Source: Stieleria neptunia
GTDB lineage: Bacteria > Planctomycetota > Planctomycetia > Pirellulales > Pirellulaceae
Direction of reading: 5' to 3'
Length of the DNA: 64,000 nt
Assembly: GCF_007754155.1 (NCBI RefSeq)
Contig: NZ_CP037423.1
Span: 7,622,938-7,686,937 of the forward strand
The notes below the pieces were generated by a model. It did no database searches and was not told the origin of the DNA. It saw only the letters and a program-made list of their open reading frames with translations. Every line of letters starts with the position of its first letter. Position 1 is the first letter of the stretch. Shown here one piece after another: positions 1-7,137 of this stretch. Both the position numbers and the translations under genes were made by a program.

Positions 1-2
1 TG

Positions 3-221
3 AATGCGATCGAAGACGACATCCATCACTTGCAAGACGACCTTCGATCGCTGCGGGCGCCGGCTTACGATTGCCCCCGCGAGCTGGTTTCGCGCCCGCC
101 CATCTACTCCGCCCCGCCGGCGAGGCATTGGGACGACCATCGCTCGCACTCGAGCCGCTACGGTTACGGTCGCGGCATCACGATCGGCGGCGGAAGTTCG
201 CGATTCACGATTCGCTGGTAA
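3..221 (+). CDS. C-terminal end of an unknown protein (5' truncated)
   Basis: An open frame runs from the left edge of the window to a stop at 219-221, giving about 72 residues with no need for an internal start. The visible part begins with an acidic, helix-like stretch (IEDDIHHLQDDLRSLR) and continues into a region rich in Arg, Ser, His and Gly that ends GGGSSRFTIRW. I do not recognise a domain. A strong terminator-like hairpin follows at 264-297, which supports this being the real 3' end of a transcription unit. Confidence 0.55.
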   Translation, partial: NAIEDDIHHLQDDLRSLRAPAYDCPRELVSRPPIYSAPPARHWDDHRSHSSRYGYGRGITIGGGSSRFTIRW

Positions 222-263
222 TCGGACTCCATCGCACCGATGAACCGGCGGCGTTGCCACGGG

Positions 264-297
264 GGGGCGGAAAAGGCAAACCGGTCTTTTCCGCCCC
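264..297 (+). terminator. Rho-independent-type terminator
   Basis: Two perfect 12-base arms (GGGGCGGAAAAG at 264-275 and CTTTTCCGCCCC at 286-297) enclose a 10-base loop and are followed by a T-rich stretch (GTTTCGTTTTCTT). It lies 43 bp after the stop of the truncated first gene and before the gene at 439. The rest of 222-438 shows nothing else I can support. Confidence 0.65.
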
Positions 298-438
298 GTT
301 TCGTTTTCTTCGCCGCGGACGCTTCCGTTGGAGATGCATTTTCGTCACGATAGATCGCCCACACGGGCGCCCCTCGCGGCGCCGTCCCCATTCGCGGCAC
401 GATGGTCTGTCGCCGGCACGATCGCACTCGAAGTCTCC

Positions 439-783
439 ATGGCCAAAAAACAACGCATTCCCCACAAGTTCTTGCCCTGGATTGATGCCCGCAAGAAGTT
501 TCGATTGTCCAACGCCCACATTCAAATGGCCCGTGAACTGGGGCTCAGTCCCAAGCGTTTCGGCAGCTACGCCGACACCAAGGACCAACCGTGGAAGGTG
601 CCGTTGCCGCAATTCATTGAAAACCAGTATGAAAAGCAGTTTGGCAAAGAACGCCCGGATGTCGTTTTGTCGATCGAAGAGATCGCGGCGGCCCATGTCG
701 CCAAGCGTGCCCAGCGCAAAGCGGACAAACTGAAGGCGGCCAGTGAGAGCGAGCCAACGGAAGCTCCACCTGAACAGCCGTAG
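439..783 (+). CDS. Conserved small basic protein of unknown function
   Basis: This 114-residue protein starts MAKKQRIPHKFLPW and has a compact conserved-looking core (IDARKKFRLSNAHIQMARELGLSPKRF, split here by eye into helices). A lysine-rich, low-complexity tail follows from about residue 80. The ATG at 439 is preferred over an upstream in-frame ATG at 328, because the 37 extra residues are Arg/Pro-rich and look like translated non-coding DNA. I recall similar short proteins annotated as conserved hypotheticals in many bacteria, but no function is known to me. There is no signal peptide or membrane segment, so it is probably cytoplasmic. An inverted repeat lies directly after the stop. Confidence 0.75.
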   Translation: MAKKQRIPHKFLPWIDARKKFRLSNAHIQMARELGLSPKRFGSYADTKDQPWKVPLPQFIENQYEKQFGKERPDVVLSIEEIAAAHVAKRAQRKADKLKAASESEPTEAPPEQP

Positions 784-831
784 TGGATCTTGTTCAAGAT
801 CCTTCTGCTTTGAGTCTGGTACAAGATCCAC
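783..831. repeat. Inverted repeat after the small conserved gene
   Basis: GTGGATCTTGT at 783-793 is repeated as its exact complement ACAAGATCCAC at 821-831, with a 27-base loop. It begins at the last base of the preceding stop codon. It could act as a weak terminator, but there is no T-run. Confidence 0.5.
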
Positions 832-926
832 GACCGCCAAACACCCGGCAGACATCGAGGGGGCACAATGGTAAGACATGCGAATCAACAATCCCGCATG
901 TTTCCTCGCCTTTGTTTTGAGACCGC

Positions 927-1502
927 ATGGATCCCGCCTCGATAACCCAAGTGATTCGCAACCGGCGTTCGGTCAAGCCGGGGCAGATGTCTGATCGACC
1001 GATCGACCGTGAAGTCCTCGACGAGATTTTGCTCAATGCCAATTGGGCTCCGACGCACGGCATGACACAGCCCTGGCGTTTCAAGATTTACCAGGGGCAA
1101 TCGCGACATGAATTGGCGAACTTCCTGGCCGCGACCTACAAGACGATCACGCCGCCGGAGTCTTTCAAGCAAGCCAAGTACGACAAGTTGTGCGTCAACC
1201 CGACGCTGGCCGGGGCCGTGATCGCGGTCGGTATGAAACGGCAGGAGAGCGGGAAGATCAGCGAGCTTGACGAGATCATGGCCGTCGCCTGCGCGGTGCA
1301 GAACATGCACCTGACGGCCACCGCCCATGGCCTGGGAGGATTCTGGTCCACCAATGGCGCTGCGATCAGCGATGAAATGCGCGACTTCATCGGACTGGCC
1401 CCCGACGACCGCGCCTTGGGGTTATTCTACTTGGGGCATCTCAGCGGTGACTGGCCGTCGAGTGCGCGCGAGGACATCGCGACCAAGGTCACGTGGGCCT
1501 AG
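927..1502 (+). CDS. Nitroreductase-family flavoprotein
   Basis: The 191-residue protein is a typical single-domain nitroreductase, a family of FMN-dependent NAD(P)H oxidoreductases that usually work as dimers in the cytoplasm. Family features are the N-terminal IRNRRSVK segment, which contacts the flavin phosphate, the NANWAPTHGMTQPWRF segment, and the C-terminal GLGGFWSTN and LGLFYLGH segments. The length is normal for the shorter YdjA-like branch. The ATG at 927 has no strong ribosome binding site. The next gene starts 32 bp after this stop. The substrate cannot be told from sequence. Confidence 0.9.
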   Translation: MDPASITQVIRNRRSVKPGQMSDRPIDREVLDEILLNANWAPTHGMTQPWRFKIYQGQSRHELANFLAATYKTITPPESFKQAKYDKLCVNPTLAGAVIAVGMKRQESGKISELDEIMAVACAVQNMHLTATAHGLGGFWSTNGAAISDEMRDFIGLAPDDRALGLFYLGHLSGDWPSSAREDIATKVTWA

Positions 1503-1534
1503 TGAGTTCTTGCAACGGACGTGGGGAGTTTTCT

Positions 1535-2761
1535 GTGAGCGAGTGGAAGAAAGCGTTCAGCCTGGTCGCTTGTATCAGTCTCGTCGTCGTGGGCGATTGG
1601 ATCGCTGAAACGAATCAAAAGTGGCGGACCGGCGCGGGTCGGTCGTCGTTGCTGTTTCAAGCCCCCGTCGCAAAGCAAGCTTCTACCGCGAAGGCAATTC
1701 ACACGATCGACGTGACGTTGGTCGTCGACGCAAGCCACGCCAGGCTGCCGCGTGAAAATCTATTGGTGTTTCGCGACGAACGTGGCAAGTCGTCTCCCGT
1801 TGAATCCCCCGGCGACTGGTCCAAGCGACGGCAGTCGATTCTTGACGGGATGCAGTCGGTGATGGGGCGAATGCCCGGTGCCGAAAAACGCTGCGCGTTG
1901 GACATGCGCGTCGTCGAGGCAGTCCAACGGCCGGGATATTTGGAGCAGTTGATCACGTACCAGGCCGAACCGGGCTCGCGCGTCCCGGCCTACCTGTTGA
2001 TCCCCGACTCGGTTCGCCAGACCCCCGAACGCAAGTTGCCAGCCGTGTTGTGTCTGCACCCGACCGACAACCGAATCGGCCACCGCGTCGTCGTCGACAG
2101 CGACGCCAAGCCGAATCGCCAATACGCCAGCGAGTTGGCCAAGCGGGGATACGTGACGCTTTCGCCAAGTTATCCGTTGCTGGCCGATTACCAACCCGAC
2201 CTCAAGGCGCTGGGATGGGAAAGCGGAACGCTCAAGGCCGTGTGGGACAACAGGCGTGGCTTGGATTTATTGGAGTCGTTGCCTTATGTCGACGCCCGCG
2301 GATTTGGTTGCATCGGTCATTCGCTGGGCGGACACAACGCGGTCTACACCGCCGTTTTTGAGGATCGAATCAAAGCGGTGGTTTCAAGCTGCGGTCTGGA
2401 TTCTTACCTCGACTACTATGGTGGCGACGCGGCGCGTTGGAGGCCCGAACAGGGCTGGTGTCAGACACGTTACATGCCCCGGTTGGCGGACTATCGTGGG
2501 CGGCTGGAACAAATCCCGTTCGACTTTCATGAGATGATCGGCGCGCTGGCTCCTCGTCACGTCTTGATTTCAGCCCCTCTGCATGACGGGAACTTTCAAG
2601 CCGCAAGCGTCGACCGAATTGCCAAGGCCGCCCGCGCGGTCTACACGTTGCTGGGCCATCCCGATCATCTGCGTGTCGAACATCCCGATTGCGACCACGA
2701 CTTCCCGGTGGCAATCCGGCAGCAGGCCTACCAACTGTTCGACCAAGTCCTACAGCCCTAA
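1535..2761 (+). CDS. Secreted or anchored alpha/beta hydrolase (dienelactone hydrolase/acetylxylan esterase type)
   Basis: This is a 408-residue protein with a hydrophobic N-terminus (KKAFSLVACISLVVVGDWIA), suggesting export or membrane anchoring. The hydrolase fold occupies about residues 110-408. Visible catalytic elements are the nucleophile elbow GCIGHSLGG with Ser263, an Asp in SAPLHDGNF and a His in HPDCDHDF near the C-terminus. The GTG at 1535 is chosen because GGGGAG lies 6 bp upstream; a GTG at 1493 would overlap the nitroreductase gene. The family contains esterases acting on acyl-substituted polysaccharides, so a carbohydrate esterase role is plausible but inferred. Confidence 0.85.
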   Translation: MSEWKKAFSLVACISLVVVGDWIAETNQKWRTGAGRSSLLFQAPVAKQASTAKAIHTIDVTLVVDASHARLPRENLLVFRDERGKSSPVESPGDWSKRRQSILDGMQSVMGRMPGAEKRCALDMRVVEAVQRPGYLEQLITYQAEPGSRVPAYLLIPDSVRQTPERKLPAVLCLHPTDNRIGHRVVVDSDAKPNRQYASELAKRGYVTLSPSYPLLADYQPDLKALGWESGTLKAVWDNRRGLDLLESLPYVDARGFGCIGHSLGGHNAVYTAVFEDRIKAVVSSCGLDSYLDYYGGDAARWRPEQGWCQTRYMPRLADYRGRLEQIPFDFHEMIGALAPRHVLISAPLHDGNFQAASVDRIAKAARAVYTLLGHPDHLRVEHPDCDHDFPVAIRQQAYQLFDQVLQP

Positions 2762-2766
2762 CCCCC

Positions 2767-2816
2767 AGTGGCGTAAGCTTCCAGCTTGCGAAGTGGCGTA
2801 AGCTTCCAGCTTGCGA
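2767..2816. repeat. Tandem 25-bp repeat with internal palindrome
   Basis: Two exact copies of a 25-bp unit (2767-2791 and 2792-2816; core GCGTAAGCTTCCAGCTTGCG) lie just after the hydrolase stop. Each copy contains the short palindromic pair AAGCTTCCAGCTT. Similar CAAGCTGGAAGCTTACGCCAC words are, to my knowledge, frequent between planctomycete genes. Function unknown. Confidence 0.7.
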
Positions 2817-2872
2817 TCCCCAGCAAGCGCCAGCTCAATGCCACCTATTTTGACGCCAAGCGGGGTGTTTTT

Positions 2873-2952
2873 GTTAGCGGTAGGGCGCGAGCCCTCCGGT
2901 CTTTCACGGTGTTTTTGTAGCGCGACCGGACGGCTCGCGCCGTTCCGCTAAC
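2873..2952. repeat. Palindromic repeat family P, copy 1 (empty of the nested element)
   Basis: This copy starts GTTAGCGGTAGGGCGCGAGC and ends GGCTCGCGCCGTTCCGCTAAC, so the two ends pair as a long imperfect hairpin. It contains the intact target word GGCTCGCGCC that is interrupted by the nested element in other copies. Outer flanks also pair (AATGCCAC before, GTGGCATT after). It lies between the hydrolase and DUF1805 genes, which converge here. The remainder of 2762-3026 holds only this and the tandem repeat. Confidence 0.8.
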
Positions 2953-3026
2953 ACCTTTAGGCCAAAGGACGTGGCATTAAGCGCCAGCTTGCCCCCCAAT
3001 GACCAGCAAGCTGCTTCCCCGGCGCT

Positions 3027-3359
3027 TTAGCCGGCGAGCATTTTCTCGACCGCCTGCCGGCCGGTCATGCCGATTTCGACACCCAACGCTTTGGCTTGCG
3101 GCGTCGCGTCGACGATTGTTGCATCGAACAGGTCTTCCGGTTCGACCAACGGGTCGCTGGGAGTGCCCTTGGCGATGGCGATGGCTTGGTTGAATTCGGC
3201 GGGCGTCACCATGTCATAGATCCCGCATCCGACGATGCCCCGGCGCGTGAGGATCGAACAGTACTGGCCGTTCTCCCAGCGATTGCTGATGCCGATTGCC
3301 GAGCCGTTTTCAAAGTTCAATTCACGAGCGATTGATCGGGGAAGCGTTTCGTCGTTCAT
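3027..3359 (-). CDS. DUF1805 (YunC-like) domain protein
   Basis: The 110-residue protein matches the DUF1805/YunC fold. It has an N-terminal strand (SIARELNFENGSAIGISNRW), a core reading CSILTRRGIVGCGIYDM, and the conserved C-terminal segment TPQAKALGVEIGMTGRQAVEKML. The start chosen is the ATG at 3359 (MNDETL), whose ATGA overlaps the stop of the upstream VOC gene and suggests translational coupling. A longer upstream frame would run through that gene. The molecular function of DUF1805 is not known to me. There is no signal peptide, so it is probably cytoplasmic. Confidence 0.8.
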   Translation of the reverse strand: MNDETLPRSIARELNFENGSAIGISNRWENGQYCSILTRRGIVGCGIYDMVTPAEFNQAIAIAKGTPSDPLVEPEDLFDATIVDATPQAKALGVEIGMTGRQAVEKMLAG

Positions 3360-3601
3360 CGCTGCCACCTCGTCCCAGGCGTGTCGCCGGTGCGATCGAA
3401 AACCTCGACACAATGCCCGTCGGGATCATAGAACCAGAGTTGCATGCATCCATCGGGTCGATCGACTTCCACCATCCCGAGCAGGTCTCGGTAAAAATCT
3501 CGGCTGCGTGCCAAGTCTTCGACGACAATCGTGACATGATCAATCGCTTTGACACGAATGACAGAATTGGTGGCATTCGATTGAGTTGATGAGCTGGTCA
3601 T
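3356..3601 (-). pseudogene. Internally shortened VOC/glyoxalase-family gene
   Basis: The 81-residue product opens like a vicinal-oxygen-chelate protein (IDHVTIVVEDLARSRDFYRDLLGM, with the first metal-ligand His). It closes with the usual last strands (LWFYDPDGHCVEVFDRTG, with the usual Glu). The middle of the fold, normally about 40 residues with the second beta-alpha-beta unit, is missing, and the frame is kept. VOC single domains are normally about 110-130 residues. It is either a decayed gene or a minimal half-domain protein. Its stop overlaps the DUF1805 start by 4 bp, so it may now serve mainly to couple that gene. Confidence 0.6.
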
Positions 3602-3817
3602 GAATCACGTGGAATCGAAACGGAGGAGACGCAAAACCCGACCGACGTGACACCGGCCGCTGCCATTACTGTATCGAATCCGCCGGGCCGCGTGCTCACG
3701 CTCACCGCATCGAAACCGGCGTCATGCGGACATGGCGGGAAATCGGTTTTTTCAGCACAGCAAATCCTTGCTCCCGTAGAACGGAAGCCCGACAATGACG
3801 GGTCCCCCGGAGGTATC

Positions 3818-5686
3818 ATGATCCAGCCCGCCCGCTCGCCCGTCGCCCCACGCGTGATCTCGCCGATCAGCGGAGACGTTACGCCACTGGTCGATCAGGT
3901 CGAAGGCTTGTTGGTTCGCGGCAAACACGTCCGCGTGCGGCTGGAAGGCGAAGCGAACACGATGGCGCTGGGGCACCTCGCTGCGGTGTTGCCCGAGATG
4001 ATTGCGGCCAACCGGTTGCGTCTGGATGACGAATCTCAGCCCTTCGACTTGAGCGGCGCAGCGGTCACCGTGGTGACCAGCAAGCTGATTCGCTGCGATC
4101 TGGTCTTGAGGCTCTGTGGATGGTCGCGTGACGATTTCATCGAGTATCTGTTGGCCGTGCACCCCGACCAGTGCCGGAGCGTGATGAGCCGACTGAAAGA
4201 TGCGAATCTGCGATACGCGTCAGGCTCGCCCGCCGTTTGGCGGTTGATTCTCGACCGGATGGCTGCGGACCCGACGGTCAGCGAGATCGAATCCATCGTC
4301 GTTGAGGAAGTCCACCGCAGGATCGGCGATCAGGTGCGATCCAGGGCACTGGCGGACATGATGCTGATGCACTCGGCCGAGGCGTTCGGCATGCTGCCGA
4401 TGGACAGTGTTTTACCCACGGCGGTCGCCCAGGTCCTCAGCGAACCCGATGTCGCAATGGCGTTCACGAACGAGCGTTTTATTTGGCGTCTGCGTTCGCC
4501 CGACGTGGGGGACGTTCAAGCGTTGATGTCATATCGCTGGCCGTGGGGACGACTCACCTCGATTGCGAAGTTGATTGACAAGAATGATCAAATCCCCCTC
4601 CATTTGATCAAGGCCTTCGGTGACGGGCGGTCCACGTCTGCCGCAACGTGCGCCACGTTGCTCTGCCTGTGCGATCAACAATGGAAACCCTCCGGCAAGC
4701 AGATCTGTCTGCGCGGAGGGCGGTTCGACAACGCGCAGTGGGCCGAAATTGATTTGCGTTCGGCAGATCTAAATGGTGCCAGGTTTTGCAACGCGGACTT
4801 GACGCGAGCCAACTTCAAAGGGGCTTGCCTCCGATCGGTCGATTTCTCCGGTGCAGTGTTACGTTCTGTCGATTTCAGCCAACGGTTCCGCAAATCGGAT
4901 CACCATCCGGCACAGCGAGTGGAAGCAGGCGAAGGCAGGCATCATCAGCGGAAGGCAACGGAAAAGGCCCCTCCCGCCTTGCTCGATATCGTCACGGGCA
5001 GCTTCCGCAACGCGGACCTGTCTTGTGCGGATTTATCCGGCCGTTGTTTTCAGCAATGCGATTTCGTCGACGCCGATCTGACAGGTGTCCGCGCCCACGG
5101 CGTCTGGTTTGAAGGAGGCCGGATCGATGGAGCGGACTTCAGCGGCGGAGACTTTTCCGAATCACAGTTTTTGAAGATGGACTTTCAAAACGCAACGATC
5201 GATGGCTCGAGTTTTTATGGTTCAGATTTCGTGTCGCCGAACCTGGACGCCGTGACGGCAACGAATGTCAGTTTCCAGCACTGCGGTTTGTCCCACGCAT
5301 CGATGACCGCGTCGACGTTGACCGCATGCAACTTTCACGATGCAACGCTCGTCAATGCAAGGCTGGCGGAAATCGATTGGCAGGATTGTGATCTCCGCGA
5401 CGCCGATTTACGCGGCTGCACGTTTCATCTCGGATCCACACGTTGCGGAATGGTCGACAGCCCCTATCCGTCGCACGGTACACGGACGGGGTTCTATACC
5501 GATGACTTTGACGAGCAATACTTCAAGAGCCCCGAAACGATTCGAAAAGCCAATCTGTGTGGTTCGGATTTGCGGGGGGCAGACATCACCGGCGTCGATT
5601 TCTATCTTGTCGATTTGCGGGGCGCCAAGTTTGATCCCGATCAACGCAAACAATTCGTCGCCAGCGGCGCGATTTTGGATGACTAA
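3818..5686 (+). CDS. Pentapeptide-repeat protein with a degenerate NTPase-like N-terminus
   Basis: This 622-residue protein has two parts. Residues 1 to about 330 are helical and include VRLEGEANTMALGHLAAVLP, which resembles a P-loop segment that has lost its GKT residues, and a segment WSRDDFIEYLLAVHPDQC that I associate with planctomycete NTPase/pentapeptide proteins. From about residue 335 to the end come A(D/N)LxG-type pentapeptide repeats (for example ADLNGARFCNADLTRANFKGA), broken by a charged insert near 415-445. Such repeats form a right-handed quadrilateral beta-helix. The ATG at 3818 has CCGGAGG just upstream. The alkC gene begins 5 bp after the stop, so the two are probably co-expressed. 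Role unknown. Confidence 0.8.
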   Translation: MIQPARSPVAPRVISPISGDVTPLVDQVEGLLVRGKHVRVRLEGEANTMALGHLAAVLPEMIAANRLRLDDESQPFDLSGAAVTVVTSKLIRCDLVLRLCGWSRDDFIEYLLAVHPDQCRSVMSRLKDANLRYASGSPAVWRLILDRMAADPTVSEIESIVVEEVHRRIGDQVRSRALADMMLMHSAEAFGMLPMDSVLPTAVAQVLSEPDVAMAFTNERFIWRLRSPDVGDVQALMSYRWPWGRLTSIAKLIDKNDQIPLHLIKAFGDGRSTSAATCATLLCLCDQQWKPSGKQICLRGGRFDNAQWAEIDLRSADLNGARFCNADLTRANFKGACLRSVDFSGAVLRSVDFSQRFRKSDHHPAQRVEAGEGRHHQRKATEKAPPALLDIVTGSFRNADLSCADLSGRCFQQCDFVDADLTGVRAHGVWFEGGRIDGADFSGGDFSESQFLKMDFQNATIDGSSFYGSDFVSPNLDAVTATNVSFQHCGLSHASMTASTLTACNFHDATLVNARLAEIDWQDCDLRDADLRGCTFHLGSTRCGMVDSPYPSHGTRTGFYTDDFDEQYFKSPETIRKANLCGSDLRGADITGVDFYLVDLRGAKFDPDQRKQFVASGAILDD

Positions 5687-5691
5687 GTGAC

Positions 5692-6834
5692 ATGGCAACG
5701 GAGCATGATTCGGCCGGATTCAGCCTGAAAGACCAACTGTTCAATCGGGAACGCATCGAGTATCTCGCCGGCTTGTTTGCCGATGCAGATTCCCGATTTG
5801 ACTCCGGCCGTTTTGTCCGCGAGTCGATGAAGGGGCTTTCGCGTTTGGAATTGAAAGAACGCATCGTCCACCTCGCCGAGCGGCTGGAAAAACATCTTTC
5901 GCCGGATTTCGCGGTCGCCGCAAAACAGATCACCGACGCGTTGCCGCCGCCACTGGATCCGCAAAAAACGGATGATGATTTTGGTGACTTCATTTTCGCT
6001 CCCCTCGGTGAATTTGTTGTCCGTAATGGGCTGGAGAAGAAACACGTCCACCGATCGCTGCGCACGCTCAAAGCCTTGACGCAGCGTTTCTCGATGGAGG
6101 ATGCGATCCGGGCATTTCTCAACGAGCATCCCGAGCGGACGCTGAAGGAACTTCAGAAATGGTCGACCGACAAGCACTACCACGTTCGGCGGTTGGTCAG
6201 CGAAGGAACGCGGCCCAGACTGCCTTGGTCCAAGCGGCTGGTGATCGAGGTGACCACCCCGCTGCCGTTGCTGGACCCGCTGCATGCCGACCCGACGCGC
6301 TATGTGACGCGTTCGGTTGCGAATCACCTGAACGATCTGGCCAAGACGCACCCCGGCTTGGTCCTGGAGACGCTTCATCGTTGGAAAAAAACAGCCGAGC
6401 AGGATGAGAACGAACTCCGTTGGATGAGCAAACATGCACTGCGCACGCTGGTCAAACAGGGTTCCGCAGAAGCACTCGGCTTTCTGGGGTTTCGCCCCGA
6501 TCCGCAAATCGACGTCACCGGATACAAGCTCGAGCGATCAAAGATCCGACCGGGCGAAGCGATCGAGTTGTCCTTCACGATCTCGGCCGGGCGCGACGAA
6601 TCGTTGATGGTGGATTACGTCGTCGATTTTGTGAAAGCCAACGGAACGACCGCGCCGAAAGTCCACAAGCTGAAGCAATTGGATCTGCGCAAGGGGCAAT
6701 CAAAATCGATCCGAAAGCGTCATGTTTTGCGGGCCAACGCGACGACCTACACACTCTATCCGGGGACGCACCACGTCACGCTGCAGATCAACGGCAAGCC
6801 GTTCGGGACACAGTCGTTCGAACTGCTGCCTTGA
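5692..6834 (+). CDS. alkC: AlkC-type DNA alkylation repair glycosylase with C-terminal Ig-like domain
   Basis: The 380-residue protein belongs to the HEAT-like-repeat DNA glycosylases (DNA_alkylation family), which remove N3-alkylated bases without flipping them. AlkC-specific words are visible: ASEGTRPRLPW-like SEGTRPRLPWSKRL and YVTRSVANHLNDLAKTHP. The helical part covers about residues 1-265. The last about 115 residues (from DPQIDVTGYKLERSKIRPGE) look like an Ig-like beta domain, a known feature of one AlkC branch. The cytoplasmic protein probably repairs 3-methyladenine and 3-methylcytosine. It follows the pentapeptide-repeat gene by 5 bp, an unusual partner for a repair enzyme. Confidence 0.9.
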   Translation: MATEHDSAGFSLKDQLFNRERIEYLAGLFADADSRFDSGRFVRESMKGLSRLELKERIVHLAERLEKHLSPDFAVAAKQITDALPPPLDPQKTDDDFGDFIFAPLGEFVVRNGLEKKHVHRSLRTLKALTQRFSMEDAIRAFLNEHPERTLKELQKWSTDKHYHVRRLVSEGTRPRLPWSKRLVIEVTTPLPLLDPLHADPTRYVTRSVANHLNDLAKTHPGLVLETLHRWKKTAEQDENELRWMSKHALRTLVKQGSAEALGFLGFRPDPQIDVTGYKLERSKIRPGEAIELSFTISAGRDESLMVDYVVDFVKANGTTAPKVHKLKQLDLRKGQSKSIRKRHVLRANATTYTLYPGTHHVTLQINGKPFGTQSFELLP

Positions 6835-6858
6835 GTGGCAGAGATTCAGTAACCGTTG

Positions 6859-6929
6859 GTGTGTAGCCTTCAGGCGATGCCCCGTCGCTGCGGAGCAGCG
6901 ACCGAGGGCGGCTAAAGCCTGCACACCAG
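6859..6929. repeat. GTGTAGCCTTCAGGCG repeat with hairpin
   Basis: The outer words TGGTGTGTAGCCTTCAGGC and GCGGCTAAAGCCTGCACACC pair imperfectly, and an inner hairpin CGTCGCTGCGGAGCAGCGACC lies between them. A second, partial copy (GTTGGTGTTTTAGCCTTCAGG) occurs at 11723-11760. It sits after alkC and could end transcription. The rest of 6835-7137 shows no feature other than the presumed leader of the next gene. Confidence 0.65.
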
Positions 6930-7137
6930 CGCACCTGCCTGTGCCGCTCGTTCCCGACACGTTGATTGCCCGGAACCCTCAGCGGGCTTTTGGGGTCTGC
7001 GGGTATGACAGTCGGAAGAGTTATCGACTAGAATGTAGATCCATCGGGAAACTTTGATGCGGCGAGGCTGTCTGCCATCCAGCTCGCCCACCTGAGTGTT
7101 CCGATCCCACCCCACTCGCGCTCTCGAGATTTTGACG

